Shown: piece after piece, positions 25,160-51,279 of the stretch
Layout of the letters: the number at the start of each line of letters is the position of its first letter
Position numbering within the stretch: the stretch's first letter is position 1
NCBI RefSeq assembly: GCF_016859285.1
Contig: NC_053404.1
Span: forward strand, 16,011,105 to 16,075,104
Source: Xiphias gladius
Lineage: Eukaryota > Chordata > Actinopteri > Istiophoriformes > Xiphiidae
DNA length: 64,000 nt
Reading direction: 5' to 3'
The notes under the pieces: generated by a model
The model's database searches: none
Told to the model about the DNA's origin: nothing
What the model saw: only the letters and a program-made list of their open reading frames with translations
Program-made: the position numbers and the translations under genes

Positions 25160-28100
25160 ATGAGGGGGCTGCTTGTTCACATTCTCTGCATCACACTCTC
25201 TGAGGTCGTGCTGTGTGCCCCTGACTCTTCTCCACTAAGTGAGGACATGCGGAAAAGTGAGGCCTTCGTTCATTGAAAAAAAAGAAAAAGAAAAGAAAAA
25301 AGACTCAGATGTAATTTTTCTCACCGTTATCAGCATTAATACAGAACTTAACTACATCACGTTTCGCTGGTGTGTGCAGAGCTGTGTGCAGCAGGAGAGA
25401 AGCTTGTCGATGAGAAATAAAGCGGGCTTTGCTCGGGGTGAAGCAGGTGAAGGAAATGCTGGAGAAAAAAAGGGGAGAGGCACAGATGCCTGATGGATGC
25501 CCTGAGACACAGCAGTGACAAGAAGAAGGTAAATTGGGTTTCTGTGATTGCCAGTAAATGCCCAGCCTCTGCAAACTTACTGTATTTCCAGTAATCATTC
25601 CTGATGTTAGAAACCCACAACCAAAATACCATGAGGTCAGCCTGTATTTTTTTGTACAATAACTTTTCAAAGAACGTGACTCTTGTGGTTGAACAGTTAC
25701 ACGCCAGTCTTTATGATCTGTTCTGAAGCCCGCCGCATATGTTCTGCCTCATAAAGGCAAAGCCGCGCAAGGCTTCATGGAGAAACCAGACAGTGAATAA
25801 TGCATGTGGTGTAGTTTTACCTCAGTCAGGATAAATGAACTGTCTGTAGAGTAATCTGTATTCTGAGTAATTTCTGAATTTAAAAAAAAAAAAAAAAAAC
25901 ACTTCCTATTCCCTCTGGCTTTGTAAGAGGTAATGTATCTGTGACAGAATTTTCTGTTTTGGTTTTCCTTCAGGGGGCAATTCAGCTGGCCTGGGAAACA
26001 GAGCAGAAACTCGAGGAGGCCGAACAGCAGTGTCAAGATTTAACTAAACCATCCTTTGAGGAGTGTCGACCTTGTCTTGAAGCTACTTGTAAGGCCTTCT
26101 ATACCTCCACATGTCGGCGTGGCTTTGCTTCTGTCTCATTCAAGGTTTGATCTCAGCATATTCCATTTATAACTGTCTCAGACTTCCAAAAGTGTAAGAG
26201 TTGTGACTGGTTTCTAACAGACTACAAAAATGTCGGTCCTTTTATTAATCTCCCTCTTCAGGTGGAGGAGTTTTTCAGAAAAATGGCCGCCCAGTTGGAG
26301 GCTACTGAGCATGTTTACAATCGAAACGAGGAGAATGTGGGTCGGACCAGTTCACCTCAGAACGAGGTTGAAATGGGCAAGGCCGATCTGGAGCTGCTGC
26401 GGGCAGAAGCATCGTTCAGCCCGCTGCTGTCAGACATCAGCCTCCTGTATAACCAAAGCATCATTCTGGTGGAGGGGATGCAACGGGTGTTCGGTCATTC
26501 CTTTCTTGCGGCTTTCACCACAGAGCTCCAACCTAGCACGCTGTCAGGCATCCAGGGTGGCTCAACCGCAGGCTTCGTCAGGACCGCGGGTCTGGATCAC
26601 ATCCTCGATTCATTGTATGACTTTGGGAGGAATGTGCTGGAAGAATTCAGCTCCACAGTGGCTGATGTTTTTCAGGATACACCAGAAGCTGAGGAGTTTT
26701 TTCAGCAATCAAGCAGAGGTATCGGATGTTAGTTGTAGCACTACACTTGTACTCACTTAATTTAATCCCGTATAAAATAATGATAGCCTTGGTAACATCT
26801 GCTATTAAATGTATATCTGCAAAGATACAGGATCACTCTCTGCTTTGGGACGATCCCAAACCAGATATATGTGCAGACGCCTCCGCAGACAAGCATCAGA
26901 GTGCTGGCAGCTCCAAGACTTGTGAGAGACATGCAAGGATTATCTGTTAAAAGGTCAATAACTGGCACAGAGGTGTTTTTTTTGATGAGCATTTGGTTTC
27001 AGGGGTAATTAAAAACTATATTACACAAATTGCAGTCTAGCCTCCTTCACCTTGAAGCCTCGTGAGCCAGTCTGTCAACTGAAAGTGTATAACAGGCATC
27101 AGGAGCAAATCACTCTCCAGCACAGTGATATTTTAATGATTTCTACTATTGACATTTTAGACTATTTGATTAACCATTAACCAAGAAAATGTTAAAAAAA
27201 AAAAAAAAAAGAAAAATAGTAACATGGGCCATCACAATTTCCCAGACCCCAGATTTGGCATCTTCATATTGCTTGTTTTGTCTGGCCAACAGTCCAAAAC
27301 CCAAAGATAATCAATTTATTATGATTTAAGACCCAAAAAAACAGAAAATCCTCACATTTGAGAAGCTGTAATTGGTGAATGTTTGGTATTCTTGAGTAAT
27401 AACTGACTTAAGTGGTTAATTTATTATCAGAATTTTAGATTAATTTTCTCATAATCGACTGAAGGATTAATGAACTTTTTCACGCCTGGATTTGTGCACA
27501 CTTCTCTTTATGTGCACACACACTTACAGAGTGCCCCGGTGTCCAGCAGTTGCACTCTGAGATGGAGGAGATGTACATGCTGCTCAACGCCTCCCGTCGG
27601 CAGTACGACCACTGGCTGCAGCTGGTTCAGAGACACACAGCGGACACACAGGGACGGCTCAGCAGCGTGGACGACGAGTACGGCTGGGTCAGCCAGCTGT
27701 CCAACAGCACCGTCGGCCCACACAACACAATCAATGTGATCACGGTGTGTTTGTATTAATGTTGGACTTGTCATACTTTAACTTACAGTATCTAATTTTG
27801 GAGGTTGCTATCAGGGTTGCAAAGTGCCAAATGCATTTTAATAACTCTCTGGCTAATGAATCAACAAGGGTTGCCGTCGATCCTACCTGCAGCATTTGAA
27901 TTTCTTAGTTTTATATCATCTTTGATCTTTCACTCTATTTAGCATAAAAATGTATCTGATTATATTAGTTTATAAGTCTTTGGAAGTCAACCCAGAAAGT
28001 AAATTTGAGTTGATAACATGCTGATAAAATAGTAATACAGATGATTTTTTTCTTTTTTTTAATTTTTAAAAATGTTTTATTGTCATCACTAGAATCTACA

Positions 28101-28523
28101 TTTTTCTGTGTGTGTGTGTGTGTGTGTGTTGCAACAAAGAGCTGATGCAGTTTCACATTATCTCACTTTTCAGGTGATTCCACAGCAACAAAGGAAGAAT
28201 ATCGGACCTCAGCCGTACAACTGTGCGGTTGTAACCATCCTGGACTCTGTCCCATTAACTGTACTGGTCCCAGCAGATCTGGAGGTGGATGACCCTGCTT
28301 TCATCCAATATGCAGCTCAGGAGGCTCTGACACTACATAAACGGCAGATAAGAGGTATTGACCCACGCAGTTTTGTGACTTAGTAAATTATTTGGCTCCA
28401 GGCATCACCTTGCAGAGCGCCGAACTGAATTGCGATCATTTGAAACCGTCAACTTTACATCATGACAAATCCCTGTGCATTTCTTCAGACGAATTCTTAT
28501 TCAAGGAGACACAATGCAAATGA
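25160..28523 (+). CDS. CLUL1: Clusterin-like protein 1 (CLUL1), disrupted as written
   Basis: Eight coding exons: 25160-25256, 25392-25528, 25974-26144, 26262-26718, 26831-26953, 27530-27744, 28174-28354 and 28489-28523. Exon phases agree and give 471 codons (human about 466). CLUL1 is a secreted clusterin-family protein expressed mainly in cone photoreceptors. Exon 1 encodes a signal peptide (MRGLLVHILCITLSEVVLCA). Exons 2-3 carry the clusterin coiled-coil start and the Cys block 'CRPCLEATCKAFYTSTC'. Exon 5 carries 'SECWQLQDL', and exon 6 'ECPGVQQLHSEMEE' and 'YGWVSQL'. Three breaks are visible. In exon 2 a missing base near 25414 gives TAA at 25418-25420, and an extra A in the seven-A run at 25465-25471 restores frame. 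In exon 5, TGA at 26923-26925 replaces a conserved Cys. The other exons are open. The exon 2 acceptor is NAGNAG-ambiguous and the last exon is the least certain. It could be a young pseudogene or carry assembly errors. Confidence 0.88.
27130..27475. repeat. Interspersed repeat, family C copy 2 (CLUL1 intron 5)
   Basis: It carries 'ccaacagtccaaaacccaaa' and 'cacatttgagaagctg' and ends with 'gattaattttctcataatcg', the same ordered blocks as the copies at 39425 and 55675. A poly-A run at 27193-27210 interrupts it. Confidence 0.65.
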
Positions 28524-28788
28524 GATTATCTGTAAGAATCCAAGACGATGAGTTAACTAAGAAAAAATCCCAAATTTCTTCCTTCCTCGACTTTGTATTA
28601 AAAGATGAGATGGATCCATACGCAATTGTAGCATTGGTATCCTCAGACAGGAATATTTCAGTGTACCGACTTGCTTGTGCACCTGGTCAATCTTCTCTAC
28701 ACCTATATCAGTTTAAATTGTGGTGTTTCCTTTTTTTTTTTAATATATATAAAAATGGATCTATAATTCTTTTCTACACAGGATGCTG

Positions 28789-28794
28789 AATAAA
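28789..28794 (+). terminator. CLUL1: CLUL1 poly(A) signal (AATAAA)
   Basis: This is a canonical AATAAA hexamer about 265 bp after the predicted CLUL1 stop codon. It fits a short 3'UTR. Confidence 0.5.
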
Positions 28795-28799
28795 GAGTC

Positions 28800-29385
28800 C
28801 ACTACCAGTTTTCTTGAACAATTAAGCTGGTTTAGTTGGTATTTGTTTCCAGGCATTAAAAACAAGTAAATATTCAGCTGTGAGCATGTCAGCTGTTTTG
28901 TTTTGACAGGATAAACAGATCAAATAGTTACTATTAGCAGGCTGTTTAGACTTTACATAAATGAAATCTTAGCTCTAAAAGTTTAATAGGAATTGAGTAT
29001 CTGCGTGATGTTGTGACACACCACATCTCTGTGCTTTTTCAGTTTTACTCTCTCCTTTGCTGCTGGGGGTGGTCAGCGGAAGATGGGTACAAAACATAAT
29101 TAAAACAAATGTTTGCTGTATTTCAATAATCACCCTCTGCGTTCGAACCAGTGCTCCTCTTTCCCAGGCTTTACAATTTTGTGATGTGCTTATTCAGTAA
29201 CATTTTATTTGTACCTTATTGTGTTTATTTTATTGATTTATTACGATGATTTAATTATTATTCTTTGATTTCGTTTCCTTTTTAATTTGGCAGCCATGTT
29301 ACTCAGTTATACTGTAAAGAGCCAATGAAATGTTTTGTCTTGCCTAGTTTTAGTCACTGTGTAAAGTTTTTTTTTAAAAAGGAAG
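28800..29385. other. CLUL1-TYMS intergenic spacer
   Basis: This is an AT-rich spacer between the CLUL1 poly(A) signal and the GC-rich TYMS promoter. I see no exon or recognisable repeat in it. Confidence 0.6.
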
Positions 29386-29389
29386 AAAA

Positions 29390-29610
29390 AAAAGGGGGGC
29401 GGGGCGGGTTGGGCAGATCGCGCCGTCTTCAGTCCTCTCGCGAGGTTTTTAAGTTTATCTGTTTTGAGATCGGAAGCTAGTGGCTCGTCATCCTTGGAGG
29501 CGTAGTCCTGCGTTGATTTCACCCGGGAAAATTGAACTGCTGTCAGTCCACGACGAAACGGCTTGGCGGCTGGCGTTGCTCCGAAACCGTCCGCACTTTA
29601 GTCCACAAAA
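29390..29610 (+). promoter_or_regulatory. TYMS: TYMS promoter and 5'UTR (GC box, CTCGCGAG)
   Basis: The base composition switches abruptly from AT-rich to CpG-rich here. Visible elements are a double GC box ('ggggcgggg', 29394-29408), an E2F-like 'tcgcgcc' at 29418-29424, and the palindrome CTCGCGAG at 29437-29444, nine of ten bases of the TCTCGCGAGA core-promoter motif. A TATA box is absent. This fits a CpG-island housekeeping, S-phase gene. The transcription start is not fixed. Confidence 0.65.
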
Positions 29611-32164
<2,554 letters not shown>

Positions 32165-32283
32165 TAATCCCAATTTAAAGACAACTAGGGATGAATGTGG
32201 TACATATTGGAGGGAAAGCCTATTTTAGAAAAAACAATGATCACATTGTTCTGTATTTATAGTGTGTCTGCTTGACTTTCATT

Positions 32284-32289
32284 TTTATT
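32284..32289 (-). terminator. ENOSF1: Candidate ENOSF1 poly(A) signal (minus-strand AATAAA)
   Basis: TTTATT on the plus strand reads AATAAA on the minus strand, about 433 bp past the ENOSF1 stop. If used, the ENOSF1 3'UTR overlaps the TYMS 3'UTR antisense. Other weaker hexamers nearby cannot be excluded. Confidence 0.35.
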
Positions 32290-32516
32290 ACCGAGCTCAT
32301 ACACTTATTTTTACAGTTTATCTAAATCACAAAAAGAGGTGTCTGCATTTTTTTGTTTTTTTTGTTTTGTATTTTTGGTGAACTAAACCTTTAAACCATA
32401 TTAAGTTCTTACACAATTCATTTTACCTCCGGGGGGGAAAGTCAAATCTACTCTTGGGTTTTCCTAGCTGAACGGTGAAGAATTTGTTTCATTTAAATGA
32501 TTAATCTATTTCTGTA

Positions 32517-32522
32517 AATAAA
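32517..32522 (+). terminator. TYMS: TYMS poly(A) signal (AATAAA)
   Basis: This canonical hexamer lies 353 bp after the TYMS stop codon and is followed by a T-rich stretch. It is about 200 bp short of the ENOSF1 stop codon on the opposite strand. Confidence 0.65.
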
Positions 32523-32721
32523 GAAGCTTTTTTTGCACAGGAATGTCACGACATGCTTCTGGAAACTAGCAGCAATTACAGAGTTCACTGTAAGTGATGA
32601 CTGAAATTATGCAGTTTTCTTTTTCTTTTTATAATTACAGCTGGATGGGTTTTGTTAGTGCAAGTTAGACCAGTCTAATTATAGGTCTGAAAGAGCCTTG
32701 GGTGACATGTTCAAGATAAAC

Positions 32722-35700
32722 TCATTTGTTCGTGTGCAGCTTCCATGCATCTCCTTCCGGGTACTGGTGTCTCTGCACTGACGACTCCAGCATCTCACAA
32801 GAATAGCCTGGATCCTGAGAACAGTAGTTCATACAAACACAATCTCAAGCAATATGTGTGAATGATGTGGAGGCGCTTGGTTTTAGAGTAATGCACAAAT
32901 TAACTTTGTGTTTTGTAATTTATAGTTTGCACCTGTACTCTGTCGTACCTTTGGGGCCATGTAGTGGGCGTCTTGAATCACCGCAGGGCTGGTGAAGTGT
33001 TCGTGGAGGTGGTCCACGTATTCGCACATCCTGGAGATGAAGTTGTGATGCTGATTATAACGTGCTAATCGGACACTGTCAACAGCTCAAAACTGGGGGG
33101 GGGGGGCTTAAAAAAAACAAAACAAACATCCTGCTCTTACCGGTTGCTGAGACTTGCAGACACACAGATGTAGTCAAACAGAATCAGATGTTGGACGAGC
33201 TCACAGAGACCGACTCCTCCAGCATGAGGACAAACAGGCACTTGGGAAAAAAGAAACAGGAGTATGTGTATTGTAAATAACTTGTTGATATAAATAGTGT
33301 AAACAACACATTTTTCCCAGGGTAGTGACTGGTCCTGAAAATTAGATCGACAACTGACCTTGTGCTAAAACAAATAAGTTGAAAAAAACTACAGAGTTGA
33401 AAATAAAAAGCTATCGAGGTATAAGTAGATAAATTAGACTTTAATTTATTTGATTTGACTTATTGGATGTAAAAGAATTTTAAAAAAAAATCTTTCCTCC
33501 TTTCTACCAACCATTAACTAATAATTTGACTGAATAATGTAATTATGCATATTTTTGACTTGTTTGATAACCCTTTGCTGCCTTTTGTTGATTTTGAGGA
33601 GACAAAAGAAATGACAAAGACTCAATGTCACTTTCGGGACTCCGCACATTGCTGTTTAAACTCTTACCCTGGAACTTGTGGGCCATCAGCAGTACAGCCA
33701 GGTTTTCATTGACACTGCCCAGCCGACAGCTGTCTATTTGGACAAACTGCACCGCTGAGGCCTGGAGGAACTGCTTAAACATCACCCTGTTAGGACACTG
33801 GAGAGGGAAGAGTCAACCAACTGGACATTATCATTTCATCAGTCAGTGTATGTATCCCAGAACAAACTTGAGCTCTGACCTGCTCCCCTGTCGCCACTCC
33901 AATCCCGAGTGGAGCCAAAGCCTGCAACAACAAAGCCGAACACCTTTTGTCAGTCTTGAACCGCGGATGGATAACTTATTAGGTCTACGCTATGCACACA
34001 GACAAGAGGGTCCCAATATTCCATGTATCAAATGACTACCCAAAAAAAAAACCCCACAAAATTACTACAAAGAGAGACAAACTGAAGGGACATAATGACT
34101 ACAAAGAAATGCAAAATGACCAGAAAGAGATGCAAAACAATTATAAAGAGACGCAGATGTTTTGTCATTTTGTGTCTCCATCACTGATCATCTTGCCCCT
34201 ATGTGGGAGGGTTGAGGAGCCTTTTAAATGTCTATGTCCATGGGGCCGATTGTCTCCTAATCTGTCCATGTCTTCAAACACATGAGCAAGCTGGGAAATC
34301 CAACTTCTTCCTTACCTTGGAGACAGCAGCGTGACCCAGGATGTCGTCTGGAGACGTGGGCTCCTCGATCCAAAGAGGCTTGAACTCAGAGAGGCTGGAC
34401 ACCCAGCTGATGGCCTCGGCAACGTCCCATCTCTGGTTGGCATCGATCATCTAACACAAAAACACTTTAGTACACTTGTTATTTCGTGAAATAAATACAG
34501 TGGCAAGGGCAAAAAACAAACCTACCAATGTATTATTTGGTCCAATCATTTGCCTGATGAGTCGACACCTGCGAATGTCGTCCTCTAGATTAGCGCCGAC
34601 TTTCACCTTAAATTTGGTCCAGCCGCTTTCAAGTGCGTCGGTGCAGAGCTTCAGAAAAAAAAACACAGCTGTCACTTAAAGCCATTTGTCTGACTAGAAA
34701 GATGTCATGCATTTTATAGCGCAGAGACCTGCTTGAGCTGCTGGTCTGAGTATCCAAGCCAAGCACAGGAGGTGGTGTATGCAGGGTAACCCTCTTTCAG
34801 CATCCGATCCTCTGGCGGGGGAAAACAAGAGGTCCACAAAGGTAATAAATACGCAAGGAGAAATAGGTTTTAACAGAGCAGTAATGGAGAGTGGGGGCCT
34901 ATTATGCAGGATTATAGCACTCCTGTTAGTTTCTAAAGAGGCAATTTCGCTCCACAAAAATCCCATTCAGCCATGTAATTAATGACTCTTTTTAGTGTAC
35001 TTACCTCTCTGCCGCTTGCCCTCCTGTGCGTTCACAAGTATGTCTGAATTAGAAAAGAGAAGCAGATGGAGTCTGTTGCTTTCACTACACTGCAGTGGAA
35101 AGCAGGGATTTCTTTCCCCAAACTGTTCTGGACACACACAGTGTGTCATAAACCAGTCTCACCTAGAGCCTCCTTCTCTGTAAGGACATCGGTGATGTAT
35201 CTGAAGTCAATGCATGAGACAATCTGCTTGGGATCCTGAAGTGACACACATAAAGCATGATATTTCCCTTGCGATCACATCCTGGGCATGTAACTTCGAT
35301 CTAAATTTCCTTTGACTCACCATGTCAACGAGCAGCTTCCACAGTGGCTGCGGGAAAATGATGACAACAGGCCGTGAGTCATGAGGTGGTATACTTGTGA
35401 AGGAAATAGTGTTTTTTACTCAAAGTGGCTCATCTAGTGGCGTCACCTTGCCCTCCGCCCTCGCCCACAGATCCCACACTGCGTTCAGGACTGCAGCAGT
35501 GGCCAGGTGGATCAATCCTTTCTCTGGTCCTAACTGTTTCAGACAAGACAAAAGATTTAAAAAGCCACCCATGTCGATCCTGGAAAATATTCAACGTCAC
35601 GTAAATAGCACTGAAATTTTTTTTTTTTTAATGGTATTGTGTATCAAAAATGGGAGTTGCAGAAAAGATGTAGAATGTGAAAAATTAACTGAGTTTTAAA

Positions 35701-36748
35701 ATGTCAATCAAAATGTCGGCCCATGCGATCATTAACTAGTACTTCTGGATCTTCAAACCCCCCCCCATTTTTATTATACTTTGCACATTATAGAGTAAAT
35801 GGCTTTTTATTGCTATGAAGGGCCTTCTTCTTGAAAAGCCTGGATTCAAGAACACAAATCCATTCAAACAAATGGTTTGAAAAGCATTGGTTCGTCTTGA
35901 CCCATCAGTCTTTGGGATCGTCAGAGACTAGATAAGAGCTGTGATGACAGACAATGATTTCAAACTGAGATCTGTAACCGAAAAGGATTTATGTGCCTTA
36001 TTTTTGGATATAATTAAGTATAATGGTGGTCTGGGTGAGGAGTCAAAAGCCAGATGTAAGTATAAATGTAGTTAAAGGAATCCATGACAAGATCAGTATG
36101 TGAATCATTCTCTCCATGTTGGGAAAAGTACTGCATGGTGCTCCAAGCAAGAAGGATAATGTTATTGTAGCCAGGGAGGAAGGAGGAAAAAACAAACAAA
36201 AAAACAAAACATATCCGCTGAATACATCAGGTAGACTGGTTCAGCATAAGCCATACCAGTTTACATGACGTTTGTCACGGTCTGTGTGCCTGCTCTCACC
36301 CATCTCATCTGGCCATCACTGGTCAGGAGGCGGTAGAACCCGCGGAAGTCGCTCACAATCTCCTGCAGGCTTTTCCCCACGACCAGTCCTGCCAGGGCCT
36401 GCACGGCGCACACCACTGCGGGGTTACACAGTACCGGCCGTCACCACAAGATGGCTATACGGGGTTCAACTTTGCACACTGACCAGCGAGAAAGGAGATG
36501 TTAGCTTCACGTGCAGTCACGCACAGGAAAGCTTTTCTGACGCCTGCATAGATGTCATTATGAAGTAGTAGTTTTGGCACTGTAGGTTTTCTTTTACGTG
36601 TTTGTTTAATGTTTCGTATTGTAATTTTTTTTGTTTGCTCTGGTTGTGTTTGTTATTTATGTAGAATATTGTGTCTGTAGCTTAGGTAAAGGACTGGTTT
36701 ATCAATAAAATTTAAGGTAATTAGCTGATGTGTATATCTATCTATCTA

Positions 36749-36793
<45 letters not shown>

Positions 36794-37409
36794 GATATAT
36801 GTAGATAGATAGATAGATAGAGAAAGAGAGAGAGAGATAGAGAGAGATACAGATATATAGATAGATAGATATATAAAAAGTTCATCCAACAACGTTTTGG
36901 CCAAATTCACAAATACAATTAATAGAAGTTGCAGTAAATTGTATTCGTGCTCCAGGAAGTTGGAATTCGAAGTTTTTGTAGCAGCACTTGAACGCAGCAG
37001 CAACATTGAAACCAAAATTTCGCGTTGTTGCGGTGGGTCCGAGTCATGAGGCTCGAAGTTTCGGAAGTGCACTGGCAACACTGTCTCTGTGTCAGTCTTA
37101 CCAATCTCGGTGCCTTTTCCCAAAGTAAACGTGAGGCCGAAACCTCTCAGGCCGCAGTCCGTGTCGACGACAACATACGCGGCTGAATAATCCGGGTCGG
37201 TGTGCTGCAGTGTGGAAAGTGTCAGTGAAGAAAGGCCTCATACTTTTCAGTCAGTTCACTCCAAAATGTAAAGTTCAGCGCAGGAGCTGCATCTGCGGAA
37301 TAGATAGCGGGCTCGGACACGTGCTTACCATCGCATCTGAGCCGTGCTGCTCCAAAGATGTCGGGAATCTCACATCCCTGACGGTCAAATTAATAATTTT
37401 GTGCAACAT
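32722..37409 (-). CDS. ENOSF1: Enolase superfamily member 1 (L-fuconate dehydratase, rTS)
   Basis: A mitochondrial enolase-superfamily enzyme that dehydrates L-fuconate; in mammals its transcript is antisense to TYMS. Fifteen exons: 37329-37409, 37102-37204, 36300-36415, 35447-35533, 35321-35347, 35163-35235, 35005-35043, 34729-34811, 34526-34648, 34316-34450, 33880-33921, 33668-33797, 33141-33240, 32949-33030 and 32722-32814. Introns are GT-AG and the joined frame is 437 codons plus TGA (human 443). Active-site residues are present: the KVKVG lysine pair (about 217/219), metal ligands in IDANQRWD (D247), [10 protein letters not shown] (E273) and ATGEQ (E302), and the catalytic His in [10 protein letters not shown] (H352). 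The start is a clear ATG opening '[18 protein letters not shown]', slightly shorter than human. A CCAAT box lies at 37460-37464. The gene is intact and convergent with TYMS. Confidence 0.96.
34035..34265. repeat. Composite minisatellite repeat, copy 1 (ENOSF1 intron 10)
   Basis: A degenerate tandem array of about 12-24 bp units ('gactacaaagaaatgcaaaa' type) is followed by a unique tail: 'ccttttaaatgtctatgtcc', 'ggggccgattgtctcctaat', 'ctgtccatg'. The same array-plus-tail pairing recurs at 51280-51810. Confidence 0.7.
36736..36868. repeat. (TATC)n-(TA)n-(GATA)n palindromic microsatellite
   Basis: TATC repeats run into a pure TA tract of about 40 bp and then into GATA repeats with GA interruptions. 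The two outer arms are reverse complements, so the whole block can fold into a hairpin or cruciform. It lies in ENOSF1 intron 2. Confidence 0.9.
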
Positions 37410-37510
37410 TTTGGCACGGAGATTTCGTTCGTCTCGGGCCCCACCCACCTCATCTTGTCATTGGTCTAAACATTGCCTACAGGTTAAAGAGACAAATCAA
37501 AACCGCTAAT
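37410..37510 (-). promoter_or_regulatory. ENOSF1: ENOSF1 promoter region with CCAAT box
   Basis: On the minus strand CCAAT reads at 37464-37460, about 50 bp upstream of the ENOSF1 ATG. The space available before the YES1 poly(A) signal (37553-37558) is about 145 bp, so the ENOSF1 promoter must be very compact or overlap the YES1 3'UTR. Confidence 0.5.
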
Positions 37511-37552
37511 ATCTAACAAGAGGAGAGGAGAAAAAGGCGTAAAATCACGTTT

Positions 37553-37558
37553 TTTATT
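37553..37558 (-). terminator. YES1: YES1 poly(A) signal (minus-strand AATAAA)
   Basis: This is a canonical minus-strand AATAAA about 1.45 kb after the YES1 stop codon. A long 3'UTR from 39002 to about 37535 is implied, which is usual for Src-family genes. Other TTTATT matches near 37627 are alternatives. Confidence 0.5.
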
Positions 37559-39002
37559 GTACAAGTTCCCAAGATGAGTCTCCACCCACTCCCTCCCTCC
37601 CAAATATAATATGCAATCTTGTCCATTTTATTAATAATATAAAATGAGAATTTAATAATATACAAAGCCCTTCTTTACAAGCGCAGTCATCAGTTATCCC
37701 ATAATAATATTGTCCTGGTGAGTCCATACAGGAACAAAATGCAAAGAGAAAATTACTGTAAAAAACTGTCACCACTGCCGTACAAATAGTTTCTGCAGAG
37801 CCGCCATGGATACATGAACATGAGATTCTGAGAGTTCTTCAGCAGTCACACTTTGGAAGATAAGACGCTTGTTTCCAACTTATTTGTAGGCTTTTTTTTT
37901 TTTTTTTTCAATTTCTCCGCCTTCAAGAAATAGTTCTGCAGCCAGTAAAGTCCTCCTGTATGCCTGGTTGGCAGCAATTTCATATGTGTAGTGTCATAAC
38001 AGCTTGGCAAGAAGCCACAAGTCTACGAGTTTCATCATTGCTTAACTGTTATTTTGCTGCAAAACCAAACCCAGTGACAAATTATACAGGTTGTTTTATG
38101 CAAGCATGTCTCACAGTCATCACAGTGAGACTACACAACAAATTGTTCTGAAAAAAGTCTAAGCAGATATTTCTGGATGATGACGGACAGTAGGGAAAGA
38201 CTTCAAATGAAGCTATAAAACCTCGTCCACATGATATGAATAAATTCTTGCAATAATACATTCTTAAAGGAACATATTTTTTTAAAAAAAATTTTTTTAA
38301 TTTGCCAGAGAGGAATAAGACGGTGTCAGTCTCTCTAGTCACCCATTTGTAAGAACTAAAGAAATTGCACTGTAACTGATGAAATGTAAATAAAGTTAAG
38401 CTGTGTGGGATTTGCTTTTAAATAATCACTGTCAAATGAACTGTGATAATGACCATCAAGCCCCTGAGAGCTTCTCCCTCTCAGTTTAACATATTATCTC
38501 TCACAACAATTAATCATTTTGACGCATAATTTACTAATCTACCACAAAGACTACATTTCGGACAAAAATGGAGTGCGAGATCTCCACATTAAAACACTTG
38601 AAAAGCCTGCTACTCTCAATGATACGTTTTTCTTTTGTCAGGCATTGCCACAGCTTATTTCACAGCGACACAGTATTGTGTTCATGAGCTGTGTGTGTAA
38701 AACATAACTGAAATGAAGTCTGCCATTTCATACATGATGACTGAATCCACACGAAAAATCAGAAATTGACACAGCTAAGACTTGTGTAGTACCATGAATA
38801 AAAACAGAAAACGTGAAAATACAACAAAATGTTGGTGGACACTGGACGCAGAACCAAAAATAAGGAAAAGGTAGAGCAAGTAGTGGTTTGTGCGACTTAT
38901 CATCCCAGTTTCCAGTCAACTTTCTATGGAATCAAAGTTTTCAGCTCTTGCCCTCTCTGTCTTTAAATAAGTCTCCTCCCAGGACTCCACAGTCCAGGCA
39001 GG

Positions 39003-50818
<11,816 letters not shown>

Positions 50819-51279
50819 CGTCTCGCCCTACCTGGACAGACACAACACAAAGCTTTCAAATTTAATGCCAGCAGATTGAAGAATATAAAAACAGCATCCA
50901 GCTCATCACTGGCCGTTATCATGCAAAATAAAGCGACGGGCCAGGGGAGTTGCAGGATTAACAACTGCAATATAAGGCCTCTAGGCGCTGGAACATGCGT
51001 TATGAAATCAAAATTTAATGACCTGATATTATCATGTGAATCATTTCGTTGTTATTGCTGCAACCGCTAAGACTATAAGCCATGTGGTAACTGGGACAAA
51101 TGGTTAAATGTTAAATCCACTTTTACTCACTCACAAGTGAAACATGGCCATGTAGATTCAATTGTATACATGTTTTGAGCAAAACGGAGAGATAAAAATG
51201 CATTTATCAGTTTATATTATCGTGATCTATTACGTAATTGTTGTTGATGAAGAGAATCTTAAAGTTTACATACAAATGA

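Noticed and set aside
26923-26925. TGA in CLUL1 as a selenocysteine codon (U-x-x-C motif)
   Set aside because: The family has cysteine here and no known clusterin selenoprotein exists. The same gene also has two frameshifts, so a plain stop is the simpler reading. No SECIS hairpin was identified in the 3' region by eye.
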